Below are positions 1 through 11,911 of a DNA stretch of 64,000 nucleotides, in pieces. Every line of letters begins with the position of its first letter. Position 1 is the first letter of the stretch. Source of the stretch: Clitoria ternatea (lineage: Eukaryota > Streptophyta > Magnoliopsida > Fabales > Fabaceae); contig CM075669.1 in assembly GCA_037962975.1 (NCBI GenBank), forward strand, positions 83,248,001 through 83,312,000, read 5' to 3'. The position numbers were made by a program, and so were the translations under genes. The notes under the pieces were generated by a model. The model was not told where the DNA came from. It saw only the letters and a program-made list of their open reading frames with translations, and searched no databases.

Positions 1-52
1 GACCAGGATAATCTAGTGGAAGGGATTGTCCTAGTTAACCGAGGGTGTTACA
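1..52 (+). repeat. 3' terminus of a chromovirus-like LTR, cut by the window start
   Basis: The window opens inside an LTR end that finishes in GGGTGTTACA at 52. Nearly the same 50 bases recur at 3122-3173 and, more diverged, at 30000-30049 and 40442-40503. They are therefore the conserved right ends of one LTR family of the TGTAACA...TGTTACA type. The body of this copy lies outside the window. Confidence 0.7.
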
Positions 53-3000
53 CCATACATCATATGTAATTGCTAAACTCTGCTCAAAATTCACGTTCCT
101 TACTCATACTTCAGCATTGCATAAAATTATTCTCTTCTCTTTAATCTTTCTCTCGGACTCTCTAGAGCAAACACCATCAAACCCAAAAAAAATCCATTCA
201 TCATCTCCTTCTCATACACACTTGCTTCTTCTTCTCTTCTTTAAAATTCCAGCCACTACTAAAGCTTAAAAACCTCCTCCACCAGCCCCTGCTAACCTCT
301 ATAAACCACCATTACTCTCCTCTCCTCATGGTCTCAACATCCATGGACACTACAATCTCTCAAATCCATGATTTTCTTCTAATTTCATCCAAGACCAGCG
401 GCTACCACCACCCAAAACAGCCCCCTACCACTACTGTCCAGCCACTGTGAGTCCCTCCACACGCTGCCTCCACCTCCGCAAAGTCGCCACACCTCTTCGT
501 TCTTTGATCCGCAACCACCATCCTTCAATCAATAAGAGATCAACAAATTTTTTTTTTGTTTCAATTCCAATTTCTTGTTCTATCCTATTTTTAAATTCTA
601 AATCCTGAATTTTGCATGGCTGTTTTCGTTTTGGTCATGACCTCTCCTTGCTAATCTTCCCTTACATGTTAAGATTGTAGATAACCTAGATATGTAAAAA
701 TATGTTAGGTAGGTGAATAAGAATTATAAAGAAGTAACTAAGGTGGTAAAAGCATATATTAGAAACATTAGAATTCCATAATAAGTAGAAGTTGATTCTT
801 TGGTTGTTAACATAAGCACTAAAGACTAAAGAAAAAGATTAGTTGATAAAGAAAAAAATATGAGATCCAATAAAAGGAAATAGTATTTTGGAAAGATTAG
901 AAGGAAAAGTTTTATGATAGGCTAGCTAGGATGACTAACATTAGAATATGCATGTACATTAAAGGCTCTAGGGACAAGGGAGGAGAAAATGGTAATGTCA
1001 CATGTAGAGGTAGGTTAATAAAAGTATAATGAAGTTTAATAAGTTGGACAGAAAGTTACTCAGGATAAAGGATTAAGAGAAAGAGGGGAATATTTACATT
1101 AAACCTTAATAAGTAAGGACTAGTGAGATAAAAGGAAACTAATCGGCATACAATAAAATTAGGACTAATTACACGTCAATGATAGGGATTAATGGTACCG
1201 TGAATAAACTCAATATATATGTGAAATGAGTATAATTATACATCACTGCTAAGAGATAAATAGTTAAAATATATACTAAAATAGATTGTCTAGGCAATAC
1301 ACTTGATAAGATTATTAATAACCAAAAATGAGTCAAGGATGAGAAAAGGTATACTAGGGACACGATTTATTAACGAGGTCAATTGGTTAAGGAGAAGATA
1401 AAATAAATAAGCCAGTATGTGTGTTCATAAAACAAGTAATTATATTTAAAGCCAGGACCATGAATATGCTTGTATTAGAATGTGTGACACCATAACCAGG
1501 ATACATATACAATAATTGTTATGTAATACTTGTATGATGAATTTTGTGTGTGACGACTGCTATGCAATTGTGTACATGGGTGTATATGTGTTAGTTATGT
1601 GATGTATATATGTGATGAAATAATTGATGAATATGGTATGATGATTTATGTATAGAATGTGATGTGATAGGAGAAATATTCAAGAAGTATCATGACATGA
1701 TAAAATGAACAATAAATACATGATGAGTGCCTTATATGAAATAAATTCTGTGATGAATGAATGAAACTTTCATGATGCATTCAATGAGTATGTTGAGATA
1801 AATAAGAAAACAATGAATGAGGATGTGTCTTGGTAGGGATTCTAATGTGACTAATTTATGGAAATAATATAATAAGATTGAGATCAGATCCGATGTGATG
1901 ATAGGCTTTGCGGTGCCAATATTAGCCTTGCGTTTTGATGGATGATCAACAGTCATTTCGTTCCTAATTATTGGATGAGATGTGTTGTGATTTGAGTAAA
2001 TACAAAAAAGGTAATGAATAAAGAAAAGAAAAGTTTAATCGAGGATTTTATGAAATAAACCGATGTTAGGAATGAAATGGAGTCTTTGAAAGGACCTTAT
2101 CGATGGCTAATGAATTGATAGAAGAAACGTATTATTACATGCATCATGTGTATATGGCTTGATATGGACTAGAGCCAGCAGCGGGGGGAACGCTAAAGGA
2201 TATGAGGGTTCGACCCCTGAGGTTGGATCTTAGGAGTGTAACGGGAAGGGACCCCTAATGGCTCGACGGTAACGCCCCGACGTCAGGTGAAACCATTGAA
2301 TCCTGGTGTACTTTGACTCAGGCCGGTATCCTAGGACTGTGGAGAGCCAAATCCTATTATAATATGATGATATGAGTTGGATCCATGGTATTGGGACTAC
2401 GAGTCTATGTATACCCTATGTTTTGATGTTGGGACTTGGTGGGCTCTGGTCGCTCTAGTGTGGAAATGTTGTGTCTAAGGGCAGCCTGGGCAGGACGAAT
2501 TCTGATATGATATGATGATGATAGATGGGCCCACATGCATCATGATGTCTGAGAAAAGATCGAAATTAATAAAATAGAACTAATGCATTCCATTATCCTA
2601 TTTGTGTTTGTTTGTGGTTGAATCAGTATCTGTATGTGAAACAACTAGTGGTGAGGGGAAAGGAAAAGAGTTATGTATTCAAAGATGATAGAATGGGACC
2701 GAGTAGAGATAGATTACTTGGAACGAATTAAAATAGGTGCCCCAATAAAGAGAGAGTATTAAATACGAACCTATTTGGATTATGTAGGAGGGATGTCAGT
2801 AATGTCCACTCTCCGGTTGTTGTGGAAGTGGAGACTCACCCTTACATTATTTTTCTAGACTTCGGATTGGGCCTTGCACTCAGGATCAACATAGACTTCA
2901 CATCGAAGGTCAACCAAATTCTATACGGACCGCGGGCGATTAGAATAAATTATTTTCTTTTCTTTTATGTGAGTTTGTGTGCCCCTTTACTTTCAACATG

Positions 3001-3173
3001 TACAGTTTACTGTTTGCGACCATGTATGGTATATAACTATGTTTTATAGGAGATGTATCTGTTCCACCAAGTGTTTATCAAAAAAATTTCCACGTTTTCT
3101 AAAACTCGTAACCTCTCAGTTGACCAGGATAATCTAGTGGAAGGGATTGTCCTAGTTAACCGAAGGTGTTACA
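53..3173 (+). repeat. 5'-truncated long LTR, same family as the 33862-40503 LTR
   Basis: There is no LTR start. The piece begins in a pyrimidine-rich leader-like region (about 160-500) and runs to the family terminus at 3173. Blocks at 2140-2280, 2430-2530 and 2790-3173 align by eye with 39420-39560, 39720-39810 and 40100-40503 of the complete copy. Examples are the 'gggggtac/ggggaac...ttcgatccct' block and the 'ggacttggtgggctc' block. No coding frame is supported. The small ORFs here, such as the one at 2822-3049, sit in LTR sequence. The copy is well diverged from the 33862 copy and so is old. Confidence 0.65.
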
Positions 3174-3950
3174 ACGTTCCAATTAACTAAGGTGTTACAA
3201 TGTCTAAAAATCTAAGAAATATTTTTTGTATGAATATGAAATAGAGTAAGGTGGTGTCATCAATATATACAAAGCTACATCATGTCATGGTCAACAAACA
3301 TACATTGTACTCAAAAGAAATGGGCCACATAGGCTCCCTAATAGAATATACAAAAGAAAGCAAATAAAAGATCCTAAGCCTACTCATCATCAGAGGGTGA
3401 TGTTCCTGATGACTCCCCTAGCATTAATGGCTTTTACTATCATGGTCTGACCTCTAAAGCAATCTCCTTCATATGTACGAAGTCTCTTCCCTGGTCTAAA
3501 AAATAGTGTAAAGGGTGAGCATTTCTTTCGCACTCCTAACAATGGAGAAGTTGTCGTTTCTGACGGTTCTCCCAAACAAGATTCGTAAATCGGTATGCCC
3601 ATAGGATCCGGAACTTGCTCTCGTATATCTCATCTTTTACTTGCTTTCACTCTCAGTTGAACTTCCCTTCGATTATCTCGCATACGAGTTTTACTTAGAT
3701 TATTCTGATATTTGTTCATAGCATCCTATAATTATTTATACATAACTAAATGTTTATCCATGCAACACATAGTACAATAGACAACAGATACTTATTCAAT
3801 ATTACCACATCATATTTAGCACGTATAAAATATTGAAAACATAGTCATATCACAACCAAACGACATATCACACAATCAACTGAGGATGCTATACATGGGT
3901 GCAATTTGATTATTACCTTTATATTCCTTCCAGTGTTATTTGTGACATCC
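3174..3950. other. Unassigned sequence between two LTR fragments
   Basis: No recognisable gene is present. A second short GTGTTACA occurs at about 3198-3205, so the preceding LTR may end slightly further right. The minus strand has a 70-codon frame (3602-3390) with no motif I recognise. It could be the tail of a decayed retroelement antisense ORF or ordinary intergenic DNA. Confidence 0.4.
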
Positions 3951-5631
3951 CAAAATTTTCATATAATCAATTAAACACGGGAAATAAATAGATAAATATA
4001 GGAAATAATTATTTGGTGTCCAAAACAAGTAGAGAAAATTATTTGGGCCTCCCTTAAATTAATACAATTTACTCAGTAATTACTGTCATTGTTTAATCGA
4101 TAAAGAACGTATGGATAGAGTGTGAAGATGAGCTAAATGTGTAGACATACATTAGATAAATATTAGAAATGATTATTTATGTCCCAAGAATAAAACGAAA
4201 TTAATTTGGGAAATTGTTGGATTTATGGAAAATTATTCAGAATTTATCGATGTCATTTTAGCGTCTAAAAATGTCCGTTCTAGAAATGGACTTTAAATGG
4301 GCTAATTCAAAAATAAATGTCAAGGATTAGAAAACACTAAAATAATTATGTTAAACATAAAAATAAACCCAGAAAACTTTATAGATAATTAATTATGCAA
4401 AAAGGGGCCCAGGTGGTCAAAATGCTTTATTTTCAAACCAAAATCGCAATGATTTTTCCCCACTCTCTTTGGGCCAATCATGCAGCATTTGGGACTGGTT
4501 TAGTGTCATTTTTTGAAGCCCAAATCATATTTTCAAGCAAAACAAACCTTGGACAAAAAATTTTAAGTGGTGGCAATGTTATAAATATGTAATGTGTAAA
4601 TTTCACTTTCGCTCTTCCTCTCCTCTTCAACTTTAAGGTTAGAATCCTTCTCCTTTTCTTCTCTTTTTCTATCACTTTCATTTATTCATTTTTGTTTCAT
4701 CCTCCATGCTCCACCTCCAAAAACTGAAAATCCTCATCTTGCTCACCCATTTGTATTTTCGAAAATCTTAAGGCAAGGAAGAAAATTGTTGGGTTCTTGG
4801 AAGCTCTTAAAGGCATTTGAAGTTTGGAATTTCTTCTCTCTAATTTTCTTGCATTCTTGAGTTAGGGCCTTGGAACCAAACTGTGGTAAGTTATAAAGCA
4901 CTTGTTAATCCTTAAATTGATAGTATAATGTTATTAGTGTTGAAACTTTAGGATTTTGTATGAGGATTAAGAACCTTATGTTAAAAGACCATTGGGATTT
5001 GACGTTTGTTGTTAGAATATTGTTAGGAACTTGAATTCAATTGGAATTGGTTGTTAGAAATGAATTAAATGTTGTTGAATGGGATTGATTAATGTTGGTG
5101 ATGCATTAATTACAAAATTGGAAACGATACCTTACTTTAAGTTAAGGGGAAAATTTTATTTAAGAGCTTGAATGGTTCACTAATGACTTTAAAATAATTA
5201 TGAGACTTAGAATAGTGTTTTGAATTGAATTGGTGTTGTTGACATGAAAGATGGAATTGTTAGTAAGCTTTAAATGCTTCTTGAAGTGGGAAAATTATGG
5301 CAAAGTGTTCTAATTGATTTTATAAATGTATAAGTCTAGTTAGTGTACTCAGAAAATAGTGTTGGATGTTGATGAGTATTTATGGTGGTTGTTGGATAAT
5401 TACTGATTGAAAAAAGTATAGTGTTTATAGTCAATTTAATGAAGGACGTGAATGATTTATAGGGAATAAATGTGTTATTAATTTATAAAAACTTGTTGGA
5501 ACATATTAGAACCTAAAAGGATGTTTATTGAGTTTGGGAAATGCCATTGGAAGTGAATGGTAATTTTAGCATGTTACTTTGTCAATGAACCTAAGTTATG
5601 ATTTTAGAGCTAAAGATACCTTTTACATTAG
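3951..5631 (+). repeat. 5' part of a chromovirus-like LTR (TGTGACATCCC start), interrupted by Ogre
   Basis: It starts TGTGACATCCCAAAA, matching the terminal sequence at the 54078 edge of another solo LTR and the TGT-AACA style of the other chromovirus-like LTRs here. A CT-rich leader (about 4600-4890) is followed by a GTAAG splice-donor-like site near 4885, as in related LTRs. The sequence stops where the Ogre LTR begins at 5632. Its missing right part may be the fragment at 29459-30049 on the other side of Ogre. Confidence 0.6.
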
Positions 5632-5936
5632 TGTCGTGGCGGGGATCGCAGTGGCACAGCCGACCCTCAAAAAATATAATAAAATGGGTTTCGAAATCCT
5701 TTCAAAAAATAGGGAGTCGCCACCAATATTTTTAAGGTCAAAATACTGGAAAAACCTTTATTAAAGCACTGGTCAACAAAGAATGAGATTTCAAGTTCGG
5801 GAGTCAAATTACAGGTGAGGAAGGTATTAGCACCTCACCACTGTCCATTATAAAATGGTTACCTCAAATTGATAGCGCGCATTATAAGTAGCCCGAAAAG
5901 GAACAGACAAAACAGATGAGGAAGCTTCAAAATAAT

Positions 5937-6412
5937 ATTAACAGGATGTCGTGTCCAAATTAATCTTAAATCGAACAACTTTACTAAATAGCTACGGTAA
6001 GAAATTTGACTGGACAGAGACAGTAAAATACCAAACAGTGACAATAAAATATCAAACAGTGACAGTAAGGATTAACAGGACATCCCGTCCAAATTAACCA
6101 CAAAATAAAGTTGAGTAAGAGGGCATAAAATAAATTGATTAAACAAACAAAAGGTTAACAGGACGTCCGGTCCAAATTAACCTTAATTTCTAATAAGAAA
6201 AAATGTATGAAAAATAAAAGAAAACTAATAAGACATCTTATCTAAATTAATCCTTCTTTATTAAAAATATTAAAAAATGACTGATTGAAAATTTGAAAAG
6301 GTTAACAAGACGTCTTGTCTAAATTAACTTCTTTTTAAAATACTATTATTTAATGAATAACAACCGATTAAAATTTTGAAAAGGTTAACAAGACATCTTG
6401 TCTAAATTAACC
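5937..6412. repeat. Six-copy degenerate tandem array with palindromic core (TTAAC...GACGTC...TTAA)
   Basis: Copies lie at about 5937-5965, 6071-6098, 6153-6182, 6224-6253, 6300-6330 and 6383-6412, with one more in the truncated right LTR at 29418-29447. Each is about 30 bp: outer arms GGTTAA / TTAACC around an inner near-palindrome such as GGACGTCC or AAGACGTCTT, then TGTC(C/T)AAAT. Spacing is irregular (about 70-135 bp), so the core rather than a fixed unit is conserved. Confidence 0.75.
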
Positions 6413-6876
6413 TTCTCATAATAAAACAGTATTTTAAAATTTAGCACTAATAGTATAAAATTAACCGAGGCAAAACAAAATAAAAAAAGAAAATGAAAAT
6501 GGGCCCGACAGGAATTGATTCCCGCTCCTATGTATTCTCGAGCTTTCGAGAAATCAGGGTCACGTAGTTCTTAGATTAAATGTTACAAGAATAAACTCTT
6601 AATGGAGTGAATATACAATTTTAAAAAAAGCTCTCACAAAATAATAATCCTCACAGTGAGGATTTGTAATCTTAAATACTCAAAACATTTTTTTTATTAA
6701 CTCTCAGAAAATATATAAAAAATATCAAGGAAAGCTTGCCTAATGGAAGAACAAAGGAGGAGAAATGGAAACTTGAAGAAGAACTGCTTCTCTTCGATGT
6801 GAAGAATGAAGAAGAAATGGAAACAGAAGAGGAAATGCTTCTCTTTGTTGGTGTGCTTCTCAGCTTCAATTAACCT

Positions 6877-6886
6877 CCTATTTATA
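6877..6886 (-). promoter_or_regulatory. Probable TATA box of the Ogre LTR (TATAAATAGG, minus)
   Basis: The minus strand reads TATAAATAGG, a strong plant TATA element. It is downstream (on minus) of the GAATCGATTC array at 7345-7090 and upstream of the LTR 3' part. A purine/pyrimidine-rich leader follows. No transcript data are available. Confidence 0.5.
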
Positions 6887-7084
6887 AGAGTTCTAAAGCA
6901 TGATGGATGCTTAATATATTCCCTCCTGCTCCATAATTTATGTAATTTGTCTACTTAATGGACCATGCAATCAATTCATAATGCCATGTGATATGACACA
7001 AGGTTGTCTTCACTTACAAAAACTCAATTTTGAACTGAATAAATGGATTCATAAGCTGAAATTCACAACTTTTGAGTGTTCCAG

Positions 7085-7345
7085 CCACATGAATCGATCC
7101 AAGGTGATGATGAATCGATTCATGCTTCAAAAAATCAGATCATAGGCCATAATTCACGCATGAATCGATTCACCCCTCATCATGAATCAATTCATGCTTA
7201 AAAGAATCACATCCGGGGCCATAATTCACGTGTGAATCGATTCACCCTTATCATGAATCGATTAATGCTTCAAAAAATCACATCATGGGCCATAATTCAC
7301 GTGTGAATCGATTCACCTTCATCATGAATCGATTCATCATGCTGT
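7085..7345. repeat. Paired GAATCGATTC palindrome array in the Ogre LTR
   Basis: About eight hits to GAATCGATTC or one-base variants lie near 7089, 7111, 7150, 7181, 7232, 7253, 7301 and 7324. They form four pairs. The two members of a pair are about 20-30 bp apart and pairs recur about every 70-75 bp. Flanking letters extend many copies to TGAATCGATTCA. The linker carries a repeated 'aaaatcacatcatgggccat' type spacer. The array is about 200-460 bp upstream of the LTR TATA box on minus. Confidence 0.85.
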
Positions 7346-7710
7346 TGGAAGCTTTTCCAGGCTTTGTTTCACCCTTTTTGAGATGTAATTGCATATGGCT
7401 TAATTCCTTTGATCCTTTGGTACTTGGATGAACATTTTTCACTTGTTTTAATCCTTTGTAAATGCTTTGACTCAAATCCTTGGTTGTTCATCAAATTTTT
7501 TATCATCAAACATAATTAAATTTTATAAATTGAATTGTGTATATTTGATCTTGAGTCTTCAATTGTTCTTTGTGGTGTTGTTTATCATCAAGACAAACTG
7601 GCCGGACAAAAAGAGGTGTCCACAGATACTCCTCTTTACTTCTTTTTTGTGTGGAAAACATGAAGTCTCTTTATGTTTTGAAGTGGAAAATGAAGTAAAG
7701 ATGTGAACAC

Positions 7711-8890
7711 TATTGCCAAAGTTATGCCAATTTTGACAACCGGGAAGGCAAAATATTATTCTTTTTAGCCGTTAAAGAAAACCAACAGTAGTGCCAATTT
7801 CTGTAACTTGGAGAATGAAGCAAGGCATCAACTTTGACAGAGATAAAATAGGAGCGATAACTTAGGAAATACAGCAAGAGTGCCAGATTTGGCGACAGTG
7901 GTGACAATCTTGAGAAATATAAACAGGAGTGTCAGCTTCAGCGCCTTAGAAAATTAACAGATGCCAGCTTTGGCAATTGGAAAACTAAGCAGGATATTGA
8001 TCTTCAGAAATTGGGGAAAATAAACAAGATGCCAACTTTTGCAACTGAAGTTAACAAATTAGAGGATTTTTTCTTGATATTGAAAATGGGATAGCCTAGG
8101 GATGGATACCTGAAGCTTTGAAGAAGAGTAAATGACACAGGGAATTTCCCCGACGTGTTTTGATTGAAGGACACAGTCTAGGAATGGGTACCTGAAGCTT
8201 TGAAGAAAATAATTAACTGGGGAATGCCCCTGGCTCAAATTAAGAAATAGAATAGCCTAGGAGCGGGTTCCTGAGGCTTTTTGATAGAAAACAAATGATT
8301 TGGGGGATGCCCTTGACTTAAATTAAATAGCCTAGGATGGGGTACCTGAGGCTTTTTGATAGAAAACAAATGATTTAGGGGATGCCCCTGACCTAAATTG
8401 AGAAATGGAATAGCCTAGGAATGGGTTCCCGAGGCTTTTTGATAGAAAACAAATGATTTGGGGGGATGCCCTTTACTCAAATTGAGAAATGGAATAGCCT
8501 AGGAGTGGGTTCTTGAGGCTTTTTGATAGAAAACAAATGATTTAGGGGGATGCCTCTGACTTAAATGGAGAAATAGAATAGCCTAGGAGTGGGTTCCTGA
8601 GGCTTTTTGATAGAAAATAAATGATTTAGGGATGCCCCTGACTCAAATTGAAATGGAATAGCCTTGGAGGGGGAATCTGAGGCTTTGATAGGAATTAAAT
8701 GACTAGGGGAAATAAAGGGCTTAAAAAAGGCCAAAGTGTGAAAAGGTGCCAACTTCGGCAATGAGCAAAATTGAGAAGTCCAATCCTTGGTAGCGTAGAA
8801 ATTTGAAGGGGTGTCCCATTTAAAGATTGAGAGAAGCCAGCTTTGGCGATTGAAAAAGAAGCTTGAAAGGTGCCAATTTTGGTAGTTGTA
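7711..8890. repeat. Scattered TGCCA-N4-TGGCA inverted motifs
   Basis: Motifs of the form TGCCA(A/G)CTTTGGCA and variants occur near 7722, 7787, 7878, 7963, 8028, 8747, 8836 and 8869. The best copies (about 7963 and 8747) keep both half sites. They flank the 85-bp tandem block on both sides. They share the inverted-repeat character of the other arrays in this LTR. Confidence 0.6.
8085..8700. repeat. Tandem repeat of about 80-85 bp, roughly eight copies, in the Ogre LTR
   Basis: Each unit reads approximately 'aatagcctaggagtgggt' + 'tcctgaggctttttgata' + 'gaaaacaaatgatt' + 'ggggatgcccctgac' + 'tcaaattgagaaatgg'. Copies start near 8090, 8168, 8250, 8325, 8409, 8494, 8578 and 8657. The first two are the most diverged. 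It lies in the 5' third (U3) of the minus-strand LTR. Confidence 0.85.
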
Positions 8891-8954
8891 GTTACACTGG
8901 GGAAGAAGACATGATTGAGGTGTCGAGGCCTGACATGACTATCTATTTTTAGCA

Positions 8955-9628
8955 CCCTTTAGAAAAAAAGGGTAAGTAATATAGAGATAAAATAGACTGA
9001 AATTCAGGTAAATTTCTTTGAACCGCGGCCCCTAGGATGACTCATGAACAAAGCAGAATAAACTAGATGACTCTAACTTTGGAGCACGTGCCTGGCTAAG
9101 TCTCTGTGATAATTTCCTGAGACAAGACCGAGTAATAGGGGCATCATGTCCCTCATGACTTTGAATGTTTACCATTTTTCATTATTAAGAAAAACACGTT
9201 TCATGTCAACAAAACTCATGCCATAAACATGTACTGAAAAAGGTGAAGTTTTATTCATGTATATCAAACAGGTACAGAGAAAGGAAAGCAAGGAACATAA
9301 ATGGAACAAATAGACTAAAGTAGAAAAGGTCAAAGGTAGGTGAAATGAGGAAGACTCATAGATCCTCCAGTGAATCCCTGAGAACAGCGAGAACCTTGGT
9401 CCTTTATCATGACTTCATCTTCACCCATCGACTCTGCCTCTAAGAAGGTAATTTGACGATGAATCACGTGCCCCAGCTTGGACTTGCACTTCTTGTAAGG
9501 GAGGTTTTAGTCATACTGCCAGAATTTAGACCCTAATTTTTGCCTGAGCCGTCTTTTCAGGTTTTCGGCCTAGTGAGCATTTTTCTTTTCATTTTTCACT
9601 TTTATTTCTTTTTTTTGACATTTCCTCC
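8955..9628 (-). other. Ogre 3' untranslated region, no gene
   Basis: This lies between the end of the pol frame (stop at 9629-9631 on minus) and the putative polypurine tract at 8955-8965. I see no ORF with known motifs. Confidence 0.5.
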
Positions 9629-10786
9629 TTAGGCATAGTACTTCTTCACTGTGTTTGCATTTATGGGCATCGGCAAGTCCTCACCGTCCATGTTAATGAG
9701 TATTAAGGCTCATCCAGAAAAAGCCTTTTTCACGATATATGCCCTTTCATAGTTAGGTGTCCAATTTCCCTGGTTATCCTTCTGATTCGGTAAAATCTTC
9801 TTGAGGACCAAGTCTCCTTCTTGGAACTGTCGAGGTCGTACCTTCTTTTCAAACGCTCGCTTCATACGTCTTTAGTACAACTGACCATGACAGAGGGCAG
9901 TTAGTCTTTTTCTATTGATTAGGTTCAATTGGTCGTGTCGAGCCTTGATGCATTCAGCTTCCTCTAATTTCACCTCCATTATCACCCTAAGAGAAGGAAT
10001 TTCTACCTCAAAAGGCAAGACTGCTTCCACACCGTAAACTAGAGAGAAAGGTATTGCCCTAGTTGAAGTCCAGACCGAGGTTCGATACCCGTGTAAAGCA
10101 AAGGGGAGCATTTCACTCTAGTCCTTGTAAGTCACGACCATCTTTTGTATGATCTTTTTAATGTTCTTATTCGCTGCCTCGACCGCTCCATTCATCTTCG
10201 GCCTATAAGGAGAGAAGTTATGATGGCAAATCTTGAAGCTCTCACAGAATTCCCCCATCATCTTATTATTCAAATTCGTACCATTGTCAATAATGACCTG
10301 ACTTGGTAAGCCATATCGGTATATCTATTCTCGCTTGACTAACTTGACTATAACATTTCTTGTTACATTGGCATATGAAGCTGCCTCTACCCACTTGGTG
10401 AAATAATCAATAGCGACCAAAATGAAGCGATCACCGTTTGAGGCTTTTGGCTCGATGGGCCCAATGACATCCATGCCCCACATTGAGAAGGGCCATAGTG
10501 CTGATAAGACATTCAGGGATAACAGGGGTGCGTGAATATGGTCAGCGTATATCTGACATTCGTGACACTTTCGAACATAAGCAAAGTAATCTGCTTCTAT
10601 GGTCATCCAATAGTATCCGGTCCTCAAGATCTTTCTTGACATGGCATGCCTATTAGCGTGAGTTCTGAAAGATCCTTCATGGACATCCCTCATGATTTCA
10701 TTTGCTTCAACAATGTTAACACATAAAAGGAGGATAAAATCATGATTTCTCTTGTAAAGAATATCACCATTCAAGAAGAAACCCAT
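9629..10786 (-). pseudogene. Ogre integrase domain (broken)
   Basis: The integrase would insert the cDNA into the genome. On minus, the HH-CC zinc finger is visible (HEGSF...H, then KCHECQ), followed by WGMDVIGPI with the first catalytic Asp. The frame then meets a stop at about 10325. After it the core continues with the IDNGT segment (second Asp) and GAVEAANKN (catalytic Glu). The C-terminal part runs RPRQF..GDLVLKKI and ends in VKKYYA at 9632. At least two in-frame stops interrupt the domain. All three DDE residues seem present, so damage is by nonsense codons rather than loss of the active site. Confidence 0.85.
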
Positions 10787-10792
10787 GGCAAG

Positions 10793-11350
10793 TCATCTCA
10801 GGGTTCTTTTATCCTTCTCTGTAGCACTATCGGGGTATTCTTGACTCTGAATATATCTTTTAATGTCATGATACCATGGTTTCCCGTCTACCTCCCCTTC
10901 TATTACTTGGCAGTATACGGATTCACCATGTTCCTTTATCTTGATGAGAGGCATATCGTAGTCACTGCTTATTTTGAACATTGAGGCGAGAGTGGCCAAG
11001 GCATCAACCATCTGATTATCATCCCGAAAAACATGATGAAAAGAGATATCATTGAATTCCTTGATTAGCTCTTTGCTATAAGCTTGGTAAGGAATCAATT
11101 TATTATCCTTAGTCTCCCATTCACCTTTTAGTTGGTGAATGACCAAGACGGAATCCCTGTAGACTTCTAACTTCTTCACTTTTGTATCTAATGCTACTTG
11201 GATCCCCAGAGAGCACGCCTCATAGTCAGCGATGTTGTTAGTACAATTAAAACAAAGTTTGGCGCAAACAGGGATAAATTCCTTGTCTGATGAGATCAGG
11301 ACGGCCCCAATCCCATGCCCCAGTGCATTTGAAGCTCCATCAAATCTCAA
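10793..11350 (-). pseudogene. Ogre second (archaeal-type) RNase H domain
   Basis: This 185-codon open stretch begins MRFDGASNALGHGIGAVL, with the first acidic residue in FDGAS. It has the acidic E in ADYEACSLGI and the Asp in VYRDSVLVIHQ, and ends after DALATLASMF with the last catalytic Asp. This second RNase H between RT-RNase H and integrase is diagnostic of the Tat/Ogre lineage. The stretch itself is uninterrupted, the best preserved part of this pol, although stops on both sides separate it from its neighbours. Confidence 0.85.
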
Positions 11351-11359
11351 AGTTCATTT

Positions 11360-11905
11360 GTCTTTCTGATCATCTTCTACATTAAATAGTGCCAAGATAT
11401 CCTCATCTGGGAAATCAAACTACATGGGTTAGTAATCATTAATGGGTTCGTGCACCAAATAATCTACCAGAGCGCTTCCTCTTGTGGCCTTTTGAGTGAC
11501 GTAGGTTATGTCATACTCAGTTAATAGAACTCGCCATCAAGCGGTCCTTCCGGTCAAGGCGGGCTTTTTAAAGATATACTTGATAGGGTCCTCTTTGGAA
11601 ACCAACCAAGTAGTGTGAAATAGCATATACTGCCTCAAATGTCGGGCGGCTCATGCCAACACGCAACAGGTTTGTTCAAGAGCAGAATATCTCATTTCGC
11701 ACTCAGTGAACTTCTTGCATAGATAGTAGATGGCATGTTCTTTCTTCTCGGCCTTATTATGCTGACCCAACACACAACCCATGGACTCATTCAACACAGT
11801 CAGATACAAGATTAGTGGCCTTTCAGGGGTTAGAGGCACCAGGATCGATGGTTCCCATAAATATTGCTTTATTTTCTCAAAAGCCATTTGACAATATTCA
11901 TTCTA
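11360..11905 (-). pseudogene. Ogre first RNase H domain (broken)
   Basis: The open part at 11887-11651 contains MAFEKIKQYL..PSILVPLTP..PLILYLTV, CVLGQHN and the HAIYYLCKKFTECEMRYSALEQTCCVLA segment typical of gypsy RNase H. Several stops lie between 11650 and 11360, where the tether to the second RNase H should be. It follows the RT thumb directly. Confidence 0.8.
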
Positions 11906-11911
11906 TTGCCC

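Larger units (their letters stand above)
5632..8954 (-). repeat. Ogre 3' LTR (minus strand)
   Basis: The left edge is fixed by homology with the right LTR at 29094. The right edge is tentative: on minus, an AAAGGG polypurine run is followed by TGCTAAAAATAG, giving a start at 8954 and a length near 3.3 kb. The five bases outside the left edge are ATTAG. No matching TSD can be tested because the right LTR is broken. The LTR contains four separate repeat arrays and a TATA box, described separately. The small ORFs inside (for example 6672-6869, 7278-7475, 8561-8955) follow repeat arrays and are not genes. Confidence 0.7.
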
